A DNA stretch of 64,000 nucleotides, taken from Sambucus nigra (Eukaryota; Streptophyta; Magnoliopsida; Dipsacales; Adoxaceae). A program made the position numbers and the translations under genes. The stretch covers positions 339,703,504-339,767,503 of the forward strand of contig OX422211.1 in assembly GCA_949130495.1 (NCBI GenBank). The letters are read 5' to 3'. The notes under the pieces are model-generated. The model was not told the DNA's origin. It was given only the letters and a program-made list of their open reading frames with translations, and searched no databases. How positions within the stretch are numbered: the first letter of the stretch is position 1; every line of letters begins with the position of its first letter. Of the stretch, positions 24,435 to 36,724 are shown piece after piece.

Positions 24435-24852
24435 ACCTTCGTTGTAGATCTACTGCATCTTACTTCATTCTAGGCCAAAAGTATCCCTCCCTTTGAATTC
24501 TCCTATAAAGAGGGATCTCGGTTATTTTGTAGTGCTCTTCGTGTGTTTTCTTTAATCTTCACTCTGCTTCTTTTGGGCCGATGCATCTTGACAGTCGTCC
24601 TCCTGTATTTTTATAATAGAGGTTTCCCTGATTTGTAAAGTATTAGGCTAGTTCTCTCAGCTCTATCTCTCCTTCCCTAGACTCTAATTATTTTCTAATA
24701 TCTCCCCTCTAGTCAGAGTCATCCTTCATCGGCAGAATTAACTGTATCACCAAGGGAGCTGTTATTTGTTGAATCACGACTATAGTTGTATCGTCCCTCA
24801 TGATCATCTTCTGAGCAATGGTGGTATAGGCATCTGGATGGTGGTTCATTAT

Positions 24853-25182
24853 TTAGGGATGCCTCTTAATCTTGATCTGATGGAACTGGTTAAGAAGCCT
24901 CAGAATGATTCTTCTATAAGGTGCTAGACTGAGGTGTTTCAATGCATATTCTCCATTTACTTGCTGAATCACTAAGTTTGAATCTCCCTTGATGAAGAGT
25001 GAACGAATCCCCTTTCGAAGAGCCTCCAGCAACCCCAGTACCAATGCCTCAAACTCTACTTTGTTGTGGGAACAAGGAAAGTTTAGCTTATAGAAAAGAA
25101 AAATTTCTTTCGTTCCTCTTGAAATAATAACCCCCGCTCCTCCTTTCTTCTCTGCTGAAGATCCATCGAACTGCATCGGCAA
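24853..25182 (-). pseudogene. Second, archaeal-type RNase H domain (aRNH) of element E
   Basis: This domain is a hallmark of the Tat lineage, which has two RNase H domains in tandem. FDGSS...GGAGVII, KVEFEALVLGL and KGDSNLVIQQVNGEY carry the expected catalytic Asp, Glu and Asp. It is in a different frame from the RT upstream. The final part after RHP is lost to a stop. Confidence 0.88.
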
Positions 25183-25832
25183 TTACTCATCGCTTACGTC
25201 CAGGTGATTGGCCTGCAATCATCTCCCAAAATTCTCTCCCGTCGTGGTTCAGATATCCCAGATGAGAAGATTGCCAAGAGGTTTGCGTATGCCTAGCTCT
25301 TGATTGCGCGAGGGACCACACATTTCAAGTTATACTCTGAGAGAATGAGGAACCACTTAGCTGATCTACCAATCAATATATTTCTTGCCAACAAAAACTT
25401 AATAGGATCACATCTCGTTACAATATGAATTGTAAAAGACAGTATATAATGTCTATGTTTTTGTGATACAAAGACTAAGGCTAAGCAATGCCTTTCTAAG
25501 CTATTGTACCTGACCTCTGGCCAATGGATAATTCTACTAAGGTAGTAGCCTAGTCGTTCTTACCCATCAATCTCCTGCATTAACAGAGCTCCGACGGACC
25601 TCGTGGTGGATGTGAGGTATAGTTGCAACAGTATTCCTACCTTTGGAGGAATCATAGTCTGAGGTGGAATGATCAGTTTCTTTAGCTTGGTGAGAGACTC
25701 CTGGTGAACTTCTTCCCACTGGAACTTTGTGTGTGTTATTTCAGATAATTCGGGCAAAAATCTCCTAAGGTAGGAAACTTTACCGAGGAAACTCTTAAGC
25801 TCCTTCATCATTCTCGAACTTGGCATCTCCAA
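25183..25832 (-). pseudogene. RT thumb/connection and first RNase H of element E
   Basis: 25560-25832 encodes ELKSFLGKVSYLRRFLPEL, FQWEE, PPKVGILLQLYL and GALLMQEIDG, the part that follows the RT palm. 25185-25555 is frame-broken but keeps RSAKWFLILSEYNLKCVVP and ANLLA, typical of the end of the first RNase H. A stretch between LSE and THTKFQWEE appears deleted. Confidence 0.75.
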
Positions 25833-25868
25833 AATCGCTCTCTATTTGTCTTGGTCCATCCGCACCCC

Positions 25869-26774
25869 CTACCGATGAACCACAAAGCCTAGAAACCTTC
25901 CACTAGTTACTCCAAATATGCATTTCAGCGGGTTCATCTTCAATTCATACTTCCTACATCTAGAAAATACATTCCTCAAATTGCTTAGGTGGGCCCCCTC
26001 CTTCTTTGATTTGATGACCAAATCATCCACATAAAACTCCACTAATTTATGAAAGAAGTTATGGAAAATGGCCATCATTATTCTTTTATAAGGAGCCCCA
26101 GCATTTTTGAGTCCAAACGGCATTACCTTGTACATAAAGTTACACAACGGGGTTCTAAATGCCACCTTCTCTTTATCTGTGGGGTCCATCTTGATCTGGT
26201 TGTACCCTATATACCCATCCATAAAGTTATACTTCTCGTGTCTAGTCATTGCATCTATCAAGATATCGATGAAGGGCGGAGGGAACTCATCTTTGGGATA
26301 AGAACTATTCAAATCTCTGAAATCCACACTGATCCTTATCTGATTCTTATCTTTCTTACCCACTGGGATAACGCTAGACAACCAGAGTGGGTGTTGTATC
26401 GGTTTGATGAACCCTTCTGCCAACAGGCATTGGACCTCTTCTTTATTCTTTAAGTCCAGCTCTGGATTCTTGACCGAAATGGTTGAAGGCATCGCGTTTA
26501 ATTTGTGGCAGCTTACTTCTTCAAAAAGCCCCTTCATTTCTATATACTTCCATGTAAAAATGTCTATAAACTCCCAAACTGGCTCAATCAAAGCCTCCCG
26601 TTTCTCCATGCAAAGATCCTTCGAGAGAAAAATGGGCCTTGTCTCCTCCCCTTCTTTTGTCAGGATTATCTGTTCTAATTCTTGTGCTTGTGGCTTCAGT
26701 TGGTCCATCATGTAGTTTGGTTCTTCGGAGACGTCCTCCATGAACTCCTGTATGTTAGAATTGTCTATCATCAT
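25869..26774 (-). pseudogene. Reverse transcriptase domain of element E
   Basis: The RT copies element RNA into DNA in cytoplasmic particles. A 302-codon open stretch holds the conserved blocks in order: EVQCLLAEGFIKPI, ISVDFRDLNSSYPKDEFPPP, NFMDGYIGYNQIKM, VAFRTPLCNFMYKVMPFGLKNAGA, FYVDDLVIKS (the YVDD catalytic motif is intact) and LKMNPLKCIFGVTSGRFLGF (cited in pieces). It is the best-preserved part of pol. ATG 26774 is simply the first Met after an upstream stop; in life this was part of a longer polyprotein. Confidence 0.92.
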
Positions 26775-27296
26775 ATATTATCCCCGCTGATCCACCAGAA
26801 AACACTCATATATCGGGTCAGCCTCATCGTCAGCCTCTGACATAGTTGATTCGGCATCCCATTCACACCATCATAGGCAATAAACCACTTTTCCTTCCTC
26901 AGTAATAATGTTCTTGCATTGCCTACTGGCCATTGCAACTTCATTTATTTTACTTTCCCTTTAAGCCTTTTCCATTCTTCCTTCAGAGAATTGGCTCAAC
27001 ACACTTTGCGGTGTGACCTCGTGTTCCAGCGGGTCCATTATGGGCAACATCCTATCCTTTAGCTACTTTGAGATTTTCTCAGGTCGAGGAACCACTTGGT
27101 GGCCTTCTTCTGGTACTCTTTTATCACTTAGAGTTGGGTCATTCTGGCCATTCACAGGCCCCATCCTTTCTCTAATGGAGGGAACCCAAGCTCACTCCAT
27201 TCTTCTCGTTAGGACTCTGACGTCCTCCTCTAACTCTGTATAAAACATTGCATCCAATCGGTGAGATTCTTCGACAGCGAAGGGAGTCTTCGTAGC

Positions 27297-27707
27297 TCAT
27301 ATATTGATCCCGGTTCCTTTGATATTTTCCTTGGCACATTGGTAATATGTCGAGGGAACTAGTCCTTGGTTGTGCATCCACACTCTTCCTATCAACAGAT
27401 GGTAGGAAGTTTCACTCTCTATCACGTGGAAATTGATGTGGAAACTCAAATTTCTCAATACAACCCCAACATTCACATAACCAATGGATTTGGAAGATCG
27501 GTTGTCATAACCTGAAATCGCCAAAGGCATGGGGACCAACCTTTCCTCTGGGATGTTAACTACGTGGAAAGAATTTATTGGCATGATGTTGATGGATGCA
27601 CCCCCATCCATAAGAGCCCTCGCGAAGCTAACTCCGTTAATGGCAGCAGTCACATATAACGGTTGATTATGAGGAAATCTCACAGCCCTATGTGCATCGT
27701 TGAACAT
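27297..27707 (-). pseudogene. Aspartic protease domain of element E
   Basis: A retropepsin that cuts the Gag-Pol polyprotein. The active site region reads ALMDGGASINIMP, in which DGG stands where DSG or DTG is more usual; DGG is common in Tat elements. SYHLLIGRVWMH near the end corresponds to the usual LLGRPWIH block. It is in the same frame as the RT but separated from it by stops in 26775-27296. Confidence 0.85.
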
Positions 27708-27869
27708 TATTTTTTATTGAAATTTCTTCACAAGCCTGGCCATTGGTCCCTTCCATCTCGGCGAAGGGACTGTGTTCTTCCTTGCAATATTAAGGATTTC
27801 TTGGGTTATCTCCAACCTACTTTCTTGTGGCATTCCCACCTGGTTAAAGAACCAGGCGAACTTTGGGGA

Positions 27870-29250
27870 TCATGAAACCGCACAGTACTCCAGGCTTTGA
27901 TCCATTTCCTCACCTTCAATGTTATATATGTCCTTCACATCTTTGGCACTTTCTTCATCATAAGCTAACACCACATTAGCCATTCCTCTAGTACAGTCCT
28001 CTAAAGCCTCTTCCAACAACTTTTGCTCCATTATTAGATCCCTCGCTTCTCTTTCTTCTTCATCGTCATAGGACACCACCAGATTGGCCCCATGTGCTGG
28101 AAGTGGGTTGTTGTTAACACTTTGCGGAGGGATTTGCAGTCTTCCCGCCTTTACATATTTATCGATGATTTTTCTTAGTGTAAAATAACTTTTCGTCGAA
28201 AACACTCTCTACCAGAAAGAACTTCTGTACAAATAAAACATGCATCTCTTCCCACGTTGAAACACTCTTTGGCACCAAATGAGAGTAACACTCATTCCTA
28301 TCTGTTGATAGAAAGATCTTCGTCAAATACCGGACTTTGGCTTTTTTGTAAGAATTCCTCATATCCAAGGAAGCTTATCACAAGCACCCCACCCCATACG
28401 ACTAGTTGGGGGGGCTGTTCGCCTTTTGAATCAAACAAAGTAAGTAGTAGGGGCTTCATAGCTTTATCGATTAATGATTTGGAGAACTCCCTCAGTTTGA
28501 GCTTTTTGTTATTGCAATGAGCCTCTAGATGTTCGATGAAGCATTTGATGTGCTCTTTTGGGTTCCCCCTTTCTGAGTGTATTTCTCAAATATGGGAGGG
28601 TTGTAGTCCTTCGGGTAAGGCTCATCATTGTATTCTTAGGGATATGGCGTGTGAAAATCATCATACACTGAAGATACTTCATTGGCCGATTGCGAGGAAG
28701 CTGCTTTCATTTTCAACACCTCTTTTTTCATTTCTTTCCTCATTTCTTCTAATGCGAACGCCGACGTCTTCTCAACTATGGAGGGAGTGGCCACAGGGAC
28801 CACTGATGGAACACTGGTGGTGTTTAGAGGGACTACCGATAGGACACTGGTCACACCCGTTGCGCCCGTCGTTGAGGTAGGAGTGGGTGATGTGCCTATG
28901 GGTCCCTTCCCCATGGGAACAACTGCGGCAGGGTTCATCGGAGCTACTGGGACCACCCCATGTGTCATAAAAGTGCTGGGATGTATTCCTCCTTCTAGGA
29001 CCGTGGCAGCCTCAAGTGTTTGCAAAAACTCAAAAAACTTAGCCATGAGGAGGGTCATATGCACTGTACCTAGGACAATACTAGTAGAGTCTTGGGTGAC
29101 CGTTGCGACTCCGGTCATCGTTGGATCTCGGGGAACCTCAACCTGAGGGCGGACCCCACTTCTAAGAGCCTCCAACACCCTCACCGCTTTCTCCTCATTG
29201 CGTTGGACATCATCTAAGTTGACTCTATGATTAACGTTATCTTTCGCCAT
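27870..29250 (-). pseudogene. Gag of element E
   Basis: Gag forms the particle and packages element RNA. ATG 29250 begins only 20 bases after the PBS. The N-terminal 205 codons (28636-29250) are Pro/Val/Thr-rich. The retrotransposon-gag fold shows at 28159-28368 (SVSTWEEMHVLFVQKFF). The C-terminal part (27870-28205) has IDKYVKAGRLQIPP and NPLPAHGANLVVS, typical of the Tat Gag end. The first two parts share a frame; the last shares the protease frame, so a shift lies near 28200. Plus-strand frames over this region (28682-29146 and others) are shadows. Confidence 0.75.
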
Positions 29251-29270
29251 ACTCTTTTGCTATAATAATA

Positions 29271-29290
29271 CCTTCCCAACGGAGTCACCA
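29271..29290 (-). other. Primer-binding site of element E
   Basis: The minus strand reads TGGTGACTCCGTTGGG next to the LTR with a two-base spacer. It resembles the TGGCGACTCC...GGGGA sites (tRNA-Arg type) of Tat-lineage elements; the exact tRNA cannot be named from sequence alone. Confidence 0.75.
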
Positions 29291-29292
29291 AA

Positions 29293-29799
29293 TGTAGGAG
29301 GGAAATTTATACTAGATGGAGGCGTAAACCCTTTTGAGTATAGTAATGATAAGTTAACCCGGGACACTCTTAATTAATTACAAGACACACAATCACAACC
29401 CAGTGAAGATAAACTCAGTTTGATCTCATAAATCTCTCGTGCATAACTCAGAATATAATAATGAACTCAAAAGCAACTCATTTAGAGGGAGAGAGAAGTA
29501 AGAACCCTATATACACCTTGGCAGACAGCCAAACACACCAACTCTTAAAGGTCTCTGATAATATATTAAAAGATTCGTAATAAATGACAATGGTTGACAA
29601 GTAAAAGCTCTGGTTTTTGCAATAACTTTTTTCCGCCCTGATGATTGTCTCTCTCTCGAGTCAAAAATCTTTAGAAAAGAACTCCCCTTCTTAGGAATGG
29701 TTGAAGCCAATAAATGACCCCCACACCACTCCCGAGATGTCCCCAGTCCTTTTTTAATTGTGAAAGACATCCTTCATAGTGTATGTCACAAACATTAAA
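29293..29799 (-). repeat. 5' LTR of element E, first segment
   Basis: It begins TGTAGGAGGG and is collinear with 15618 onward. It is cut at ACATTAAA by the CACTA element. The other segments are 37065-37152 and 56828-57668. Confidence 0.92.
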
Positions 29800-30059
29800 C
29801 ACTACTAAAAAATGATAATTAAGGGCACGTGTATTAGGGATAGATTTTAAGATGTCATTTAAAAAATTGTATAAGGGACAGGAAATTTTTTTGTCCTTTT
29901 AGATATACTATAAAGGATAGTTAATTTTTTAGCATCCTTTATAATAATTTTAAGTACATTTAATATTTTTCGTCCTTAATAATAGACCTAAAAGGACAGC
30001 GTATGCTGTTCCTTTAAAATATTTCGTTCCCTCCTATTTTTTTTCTCCCTTTACCTCTT

Positions 30060-33000
30060 TTATTTTTTGGTTAATTTTTTATGACCAAATAACTTACTCA
30101 TCCACTTCTCTCTCCTCTCTCACCCGATCAAAGCCAAACCCTACATTCACCCACCTTTACTCGCTCGCCCTCTCTTTCGTGAAACCGTCGACTGTGAAAC
30201 CTCGTCTCCCACTCTCTCATCTATGAAGAATATTGGTCAAACCTCTGTTCATTATCCTTCTCCTCTCTCTACGAAGAATATCCATGATGTAATCGCAACC
30301 ATCTTGGTCGGAGGGGGAATTTGAGGGGCAGAGGTCCAGTCCGAGAACAAAGTTTCGATCTCATAGTCATATTGCATCTATATTCGTGATCGTTGTGTCT
30401 GATCAGTTGTCGATTCCAATCGGTTCTTCTGGGATTGTGTAAATGGTTGGTCGGCTATGAGAACAGGGGCCTTGCCTCCTCTCCTACACTCATCGACTGG
30501 TGAAGCCAATTAGAAGGATATGGTCTGCCTTTTATGGCGGTTCCTGTCTCCAAGCTAATCGGATGATCAAAAAAATTTCTTAGCTCTAGGTGGCGGGTTG
30601 GAGAGAATCAGAGATAGTAGGTTAAAAATTTGTCGGCTGGCGAGATGATTATCGCACGCTGAGGCGTCACTCCACCGGTGAGGAGTTACGACAAGTGGGT
30701 TGTTCTGATGATTGACGTTCCCCTCGAAGATGACCAAAAAATTGTTAGTTTCTTCATGATTCCAGTCTCGTTGTAAATCCACTGGCAAATAAACACAAAT
30801 ATTTGTTTGTGTTCTGATACTTTGTTTAACATGGATGTCATTGAACAATGGATTTTTAAGAAATAAACCGTGGGACAACTCTCTCTCCCTCTCTCTATCT
30901 GGTGAAAAGGTCAGATTCTCTCTCCCTATGGCATGGAAAAACTCATGAAGAATAAAGATATACTCTCTCCCTCTGATTTTGCGATTTTTTTTTGTTTCAT
31001 TTTGCGATTTGTATATAACTGATTTTCAATTTGATTTTGTATTTGATTATAAAAGAACTGATTTTGTGTTTTATTTTACTCATACAGCGCAAAGTCAATC
31101 TTCCACAAGATATAAATAGTTAGTACGCCTAAAAAGTAGATGCACGTTGCTTGCTGGTAATAGGCTCGATGGTCACCTAGTAATCTGCTTGCTTCCAAAA
31201 GATATTTAGTGTTTGGTTTGATCTTAGATGGTCATCTGCTTGCTAGTAATAGGTTCTTCACTCGATCTTATTTATCAAAGGTATTTTTTTCTAAACGCTT
31301 TAGATATGACGATTTGACATACATACATACATAACCCAATTGACTTCATTGAAGAGAGGTCTTTGTCATTCTGGTTTTCTATTCGATTGAGATTTCTTAC
31401 AGATTTGTTGTTGCTATCTTAATCCATTTTTGCCAATTTTTTTTAACAGCACTTCTCTGAATCTCATGCAGGATCTCACATATCTTACTCGATATCACGT
31501 TTGATCTCACAATGGAAAATCTCATGCCAGATCCCACAGCCTAGGTCGAACGACATAGACTTGGAATTTGGTTCTTTTACACACGATCCGAGTTTCTTAG
31601 CTAAACCGATCTGAGTTGTGGTTTTTTAGATAGGATATTTTTGTAAAATTGATATGTTGTTTCTAAAATTAATCTATGTTTTGGATTCAAAATCGATCTG
31701 AGTTTTCAAAACAAATATGGTTTATTTCTATGTGATTTGCTTATTTTAAATAGATGATCTGAAATTCATTTTGATCAGAAGTATATTATTCCCAATTTAT
31801 ATGAGTTGAGTTTTCTTCTCTAATAGATTATATTTAGTAAATTTATTAGTCAGAGTTATTAGAGTTATTATATCCGATTCCTACGTAGATGTGCATTTGT
31901 ATTTTTTAAGCGTAGTTGTGAGTTTAGTCTTAACATTGTTATTTTAGTGAATTTATTTGTTTGAATATTTATTTGTATGATTATTCGTGGTGTAGTCTTA
32001 GCATTGTTATTTCAGTAGGCCTCATTTAGTTCTTCACCTTATCCACTTCGCTTTATTTCAAGTATTCAATTTTCTTCTCCCATTTAATTAAGAGTTTATA
32101 TAACCTCCAAATAAAATTGGTTCTAGAATATAACATTGGATTGCTGATAGAGGAGTGTATATAAATTGAATATTTCTTATTCATATGTATTAATACTTTA
32201 ATTTTCCCTCTTTTGTTAATGACAATTGAATTATGTTCCCCTTACTTGCAGAATGCATTCCAAGTTACATATTTCTTGTGGACATGGGTAATTAAATGTT
32301 TTCCATATGTTCACAATCAAATCTTTCATTAGACATATCATTCCTTCCTAACGCCTTTTGTACAAATGACAATTTTTTTTTATCGTGCAATATGAATTTG
32401 GACTAAATTCTCGTTTCCATGAAAATTTCAAGATTTTGATTACAAAAATTGCTTTAGGGTAAGCATTTTTTCTAATGGGGCGTTTTCCCTCTAGAGCTTT
32501 GAATTTGACCTTTGACTAATTGAAAAAATATCATTGTCATTTTAGTGTGGGAGTTCTAATCTTATGCCGCTATATAACGCTTCATGCCCTCATAGCCCAG
32601 GTATGATATCTTTTTTACCTGATCTTTTCTGTAGTTCAAAATCTAATAAAATAACTAGTTTCCTTTAGTTAAGCTATTACTAAGACTAGTTAAACTATTA
32701 CTAAGACTTGTTCAAAACCTAATAGAATAACGCTTCCACTGTATTCCTTCGTAGACCATGTGTACATTTAGTTAAATATCGCATTCGAATTGTATGCTCA
32801 TGTAATCTTTATTCTGTAGAACTATGAAAGTCTCAAATTCTCTTTGAAAATTACAGCATTAAATGGTAAAATGGCCTGAAATAGCTGTAAAAAGTAGCTG
32901 AACGTAAAATGGCTTAATGTATGACCTTATTTAGTTAAATTAGTGGAAGGGATTTGTTGGTGGTTTGGTTGTGGAATTTTTTGCTGTTGTTGTTAAGTTT

Positions 33001-33089
33001 ATTTTAAATGTCAAAGCAATTTGGATTTAATGAATTAACAAAGGAAATTTTGCCAAAATTTTTTAAAATTAATAAACGTTCTAAATTGA
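30060..33089. other. Left internal part of the CACTA element, no recognisable gene
   Basis: About 3 kb. From 30100 to 30550 the composition is richer in C and resembles a plant gene leader (CTCTCTCC, CCAAACCCTA, CGATCAAAGCC), and several T-rich, AG-ending stretches look like splice acceptors. No protein domain was seen. A 103-codon minus-strand frame at 30567-30878 matches nothing I know. Captured host sequence is possible. Confidence 0.4.
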
Positions 33090-36000
33090 TTAAAAACATG
33101 CCGCTAGAGGGTGAAAACAAAACAATAACCCTCAAACGACCCCGTAAGAGACACATACACCTCGCACGAGACCAATGTAATATGTAAGAACTGACTGCGT
33201 AGTCACGGGACTATCGGTTTAAGAATACAACGATAATTTGAAAAAATCTAGACATAGGCTTAAAACACACCGTTAGAGGGTGAAAACCCAAAATGGCCCC
33301 CAAACTATCCCGTAAAAGGGACGGACACACTACACGGGACTAATATAACTCGTAAGAACTGACCGTGTAGTCACGGGACTCCTAGTATGAGAAATTGACG
33401 ACGCACGGGACCAATGCAATGTAATTCGTAGGGACTGATTGCTTGGCCACGGGACACCTAGTTTGATTATATGACGATAATCAGAAAATATCTAGAAATA
33501 GGCTAAAAACATTCCGTTGGAGGGCGAAAATCCAAAATAGTCCCCAAACGGCCCCGTGAGAGACACAAACACTTCGCTCGGGACCAATGTAACTCCTAGG
33601 AACTAGTCGCGTAGTTACGGGACTCCCACTTTGAGAATATGATGTCAATTTGCAAATATCTAGACTTAGGTTTAAAAACATGCCGTTAGAGGGCAAAAGC
33701 ACACAATAGTCCTCAAACGGCCCGGTGAGAGACACGGACACCTCGCATGGGACCAATGTAACTCGTAAGAACTAACTACGTGGTGACGGGACTCTCGATT
33801 TGAGAGTATGATGATAATTTTAAAATATATGGACTTAGGCTTAAAAACATGCCGTTAGAGGGAGAAAATCTAAAATAGTCCTCAAACGGCCCCGCGAGAG
33901 GCACGAACTCCTCACAGGGGATCAATGTAACTCGTCGGAACTAACTGCGTGATTATGGGACTCCCGGTTTCAGAATATGATGATAATTTGCCAATATCTA
34001 GAATTAGTCTTAAAAACATTCCATTTGAGGGCCAAAACACAAAATAGTCCTCAAACGGCCCGGTGAGGCACGAACACCTCGCACGGGACTAATGTAATTC
34101 GTAGGAACTAACCACGTGGTCACGTGACTCTCAGTTTGAGAATATGATGATAATTTGAAAATATTTGGACTTAGGCTTAAAAATATGCCGTTAGACGACG
34201 AAAACCCAAAACAGCCTCCAAATGGCCCCGTGAGAGACACAACTCCTCACAGGGGATAAATTACTTGTAGGAATTTATCGCGTAGTCATAGGACTCCCGA
34301 TTTGAGTAGATGATAATAATTTGAAATTATATAGAGTTAAACTTAAAAACATGTCGTTAGAGGTCGAAAATCCAAAATAGTCCCCAAACATTCCCGCGAG
34401 ACGCATGAACACCTCGCTCGGGACCAATGTAGCTCCAAGGAACTAACCACGTAGTTACGGGAATCCTAGTTTGAGAATATGACGTTAATTTGCAAATATC
34501 TAGGCTTGCGCATAAAAACATACCATTAGAGGGCAAAAACACAAAATAGTCCTCAAACGGCCTGGTGAGAGGCACGATCACCTTACACGGGAATAATGTA
34601 ATTCGTAGGAACTGACCGTGTGGTCACGGGACTCTTGATTTGAGAATATGATGATAATTTTGAAATATCTGGACTTAGACTTAAAAATATGTCGTTAGAT
34701 GGAAAAATCCCAAAATAGCCTCCAAATGGTCCCGTGAGAGGCACGAACTCCTCACAGGGGATCAATGTAACTCATAGGAATTAAATGTGTGGTCACGGGA
34801 CTCCCAGTTTGAGTATATGATGATAATTTGAAAATATCTAAAATTAGGCTTAAACACATATCATTAGAGGGAAATAACACAAAATAGTCCTCAAACGGCC
34901 CGGTGAGAGGCATGAACACCTCGCACGGGACTAATGTAACTCGTAGGAACTGATTGCGTGGTCATGGGACACCCCGTTTGAGAATATGATGATAATTTGA
35001 AAATATCTAAAATTAAAAACATACCGTTAGACGGAGAAAATTTAAAACAGTCCCCAAACGGCCCCGTGAGAGGCATGAACACCTTGCTCGGGACAAATGT
35101 AACTCCTAGGAACCAACCCCATAGTCACGGGACTCTCAGTTTGAGAATATGATGTTAATTTGAAAAAATATAGACTTAGGCTTAAAAACATGCCGTTAGA
35201 CGGTGAAATCCAAAATAGTCTACAAACGGCCCCGTGAGAGGCACGAACTCCTCGCAGGAGATCAATGTAACTCGTAGAAACTGATCGCGTGGTCACGAGA
35301 CTCCCAATTTTATTATACGATGATAAATTGAAAATATAAAGATTTAGGCTTAAAAACATGCCATTAGAGGGAAAAAAACGCAAAATAGTCCTCAAACGGC
35401 CCGATGAGAGGCACAAACACCTTGCACAAGACCAATATAACTCGGAGGAACTGATCGGGTGGTCACGGGACTCTCGATTTGAGAATATGATGATAATTTG
35501 AAAATTTATGGACTTAGGCTTAAAAACATCTCGGTCGACGGCGAAACCCCAAAACAATCTCCAAATGGTCCTGTGAGAGGCACGAACTCCTCACAGGGGA
35601 TCAATGTAACTTGTAGGAACGGATCACGTGGTCACGGGACTCTCGGTTTGGGTACATGATGATAATTTGAAAATATCTAGAATTAGGCTTAAAAACATGC
35701 CATTAGAGGGTGAAAACCCAAAACAGTCCACAAACGGCCTCGCGAGAGGCACGAACACCTCGCTCGGGACCAATGTAACTCGTAAGAACTAATCGCCTGG
35801 TTACAAGACTCCCAATTTGAGAATATGATGATAATTCGAAAATATCTGGACTTAGGCTTAAAAATATGTCGTTAGAGGGCAAATACACAAAACAACTCCT
35901 AAACGGTCTTGCAAGAGGCACGAATAACTCTCATAGGACCAATGTAACTCATAGGAACTGATCGCATGGTCATGGGACTCTCGGTTTGAGAATATGATAA

Positions 36001-36160
36001 TTTTTAAATATCTAGGCTTAGATTTAAAAACATGTCGTTAGAGCGCGAAAACCCAAAACAACCTCGTGAGAGGCAGCATTACCTCGCTCGGTACCAATGT
36101 AAATTATAGGAACTAACCACGTAGTCACGGGACTCCCTGTTTGAGAATATGATGATAACT
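33090..36160. repeat. Tandem array, about 168-bp unit, about 18 copies, inside the CACTA element
   Basis: Each unit has AAAAACATGCCGTTAGAGG, CAAACGGCCC(C/G)GTGAGAGGCACGAAC, CCAATGTAACTCGTAGGAACT, GGTCACGGGACTC and GAATATGATGATAATTTG. Unit starts are near 33098, 33263, 33503, 33675, 33843, 34013, 34177, 34345, 34512, 34682, 34852, 35008, 35183, 35350, 35520, 35690, 35860 and 36027; one truncated unit lies near 33390-33490. At least three unit types differ in the middle (CTCGCTCGGG, CTCGCACGGG, CTCACAGGGG). Confidence 0.93.
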
Positions 36161-36724
36161 TATTATTATGAAGTTAAGTATATGCAATTTTTTAGCTTGA
36201 AGATGATTTTTTTAAATTACTTGATTACTGATATCATATCTTCGTTGTATCCTATTTTTTGCAGGATAATATTTTATCGTTAGCTTTTATCCGCGTTGAA
36301 CACATGAAGGAGTCAATGGTTTACAACAGGGAGATTATTTATGTGTTATGATTGTGTGGACTTTTGTAATCTTATTGTTTAATTTTATGGTCGTGCAAGC
36401 TTTTGTAATTTTATTGTTAAATTTTACGGTCGTGCATGCGTTACACTACTCAAGTTTTGTATTAACATGTTTTATAATGTCCATAAAATAGAGGAAACTC
36501 TGTCCAATTTTTTTTGGTCTCTGAACTATTAAGACTTGTAATTTTTTTAAATTTGTATGTATTTACATTAGTTTATCAACAACGTGTGAGATTCAGAATT
36601 TATGAATTTTCATTATTTTTTTTGCAAATAATAAATATTTTTCTTTCATATTTGAAATTTGCTAATTTTGTTGATTTTTTTTCAAATAATAAATGCAGTT
36701 TTAAAAATATATATATATTTATCT
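36161..36724. other. Right internal part of the CACTA element
   Basis: AT-rich, without a clear gene. A splice-acceptor-like TTTTTTGCAG ends at 36264 and is followed by about 80 bases that look more like coding sequence, ending near TTATGTGTTATGA. TTTTGTAAT(C/T)TTATTGTT..ATTTTA(T/C)GGTCGTGCA occurs twice (about 36362-36435). It could be the last exon and 3' end of a lost element gene. Confidence 0.3.

Noticed and set aside
26049..26715. Plus-strand frames of 64-134 codons
   Set aside because: They lie opposite the well-conserved RT and share none of its motifs.
28682..29146. 154-codon plus-strand frame
   Set aside because: Shadow of the Pro/Val-rich N-terminal part of E's Gag on the minus strand.
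33090..36160. CRISPR-like array
   Set aside because: Units are contiguous and about 168 bp, with no short repeats separated by unique spacers, and the DNA is plant.
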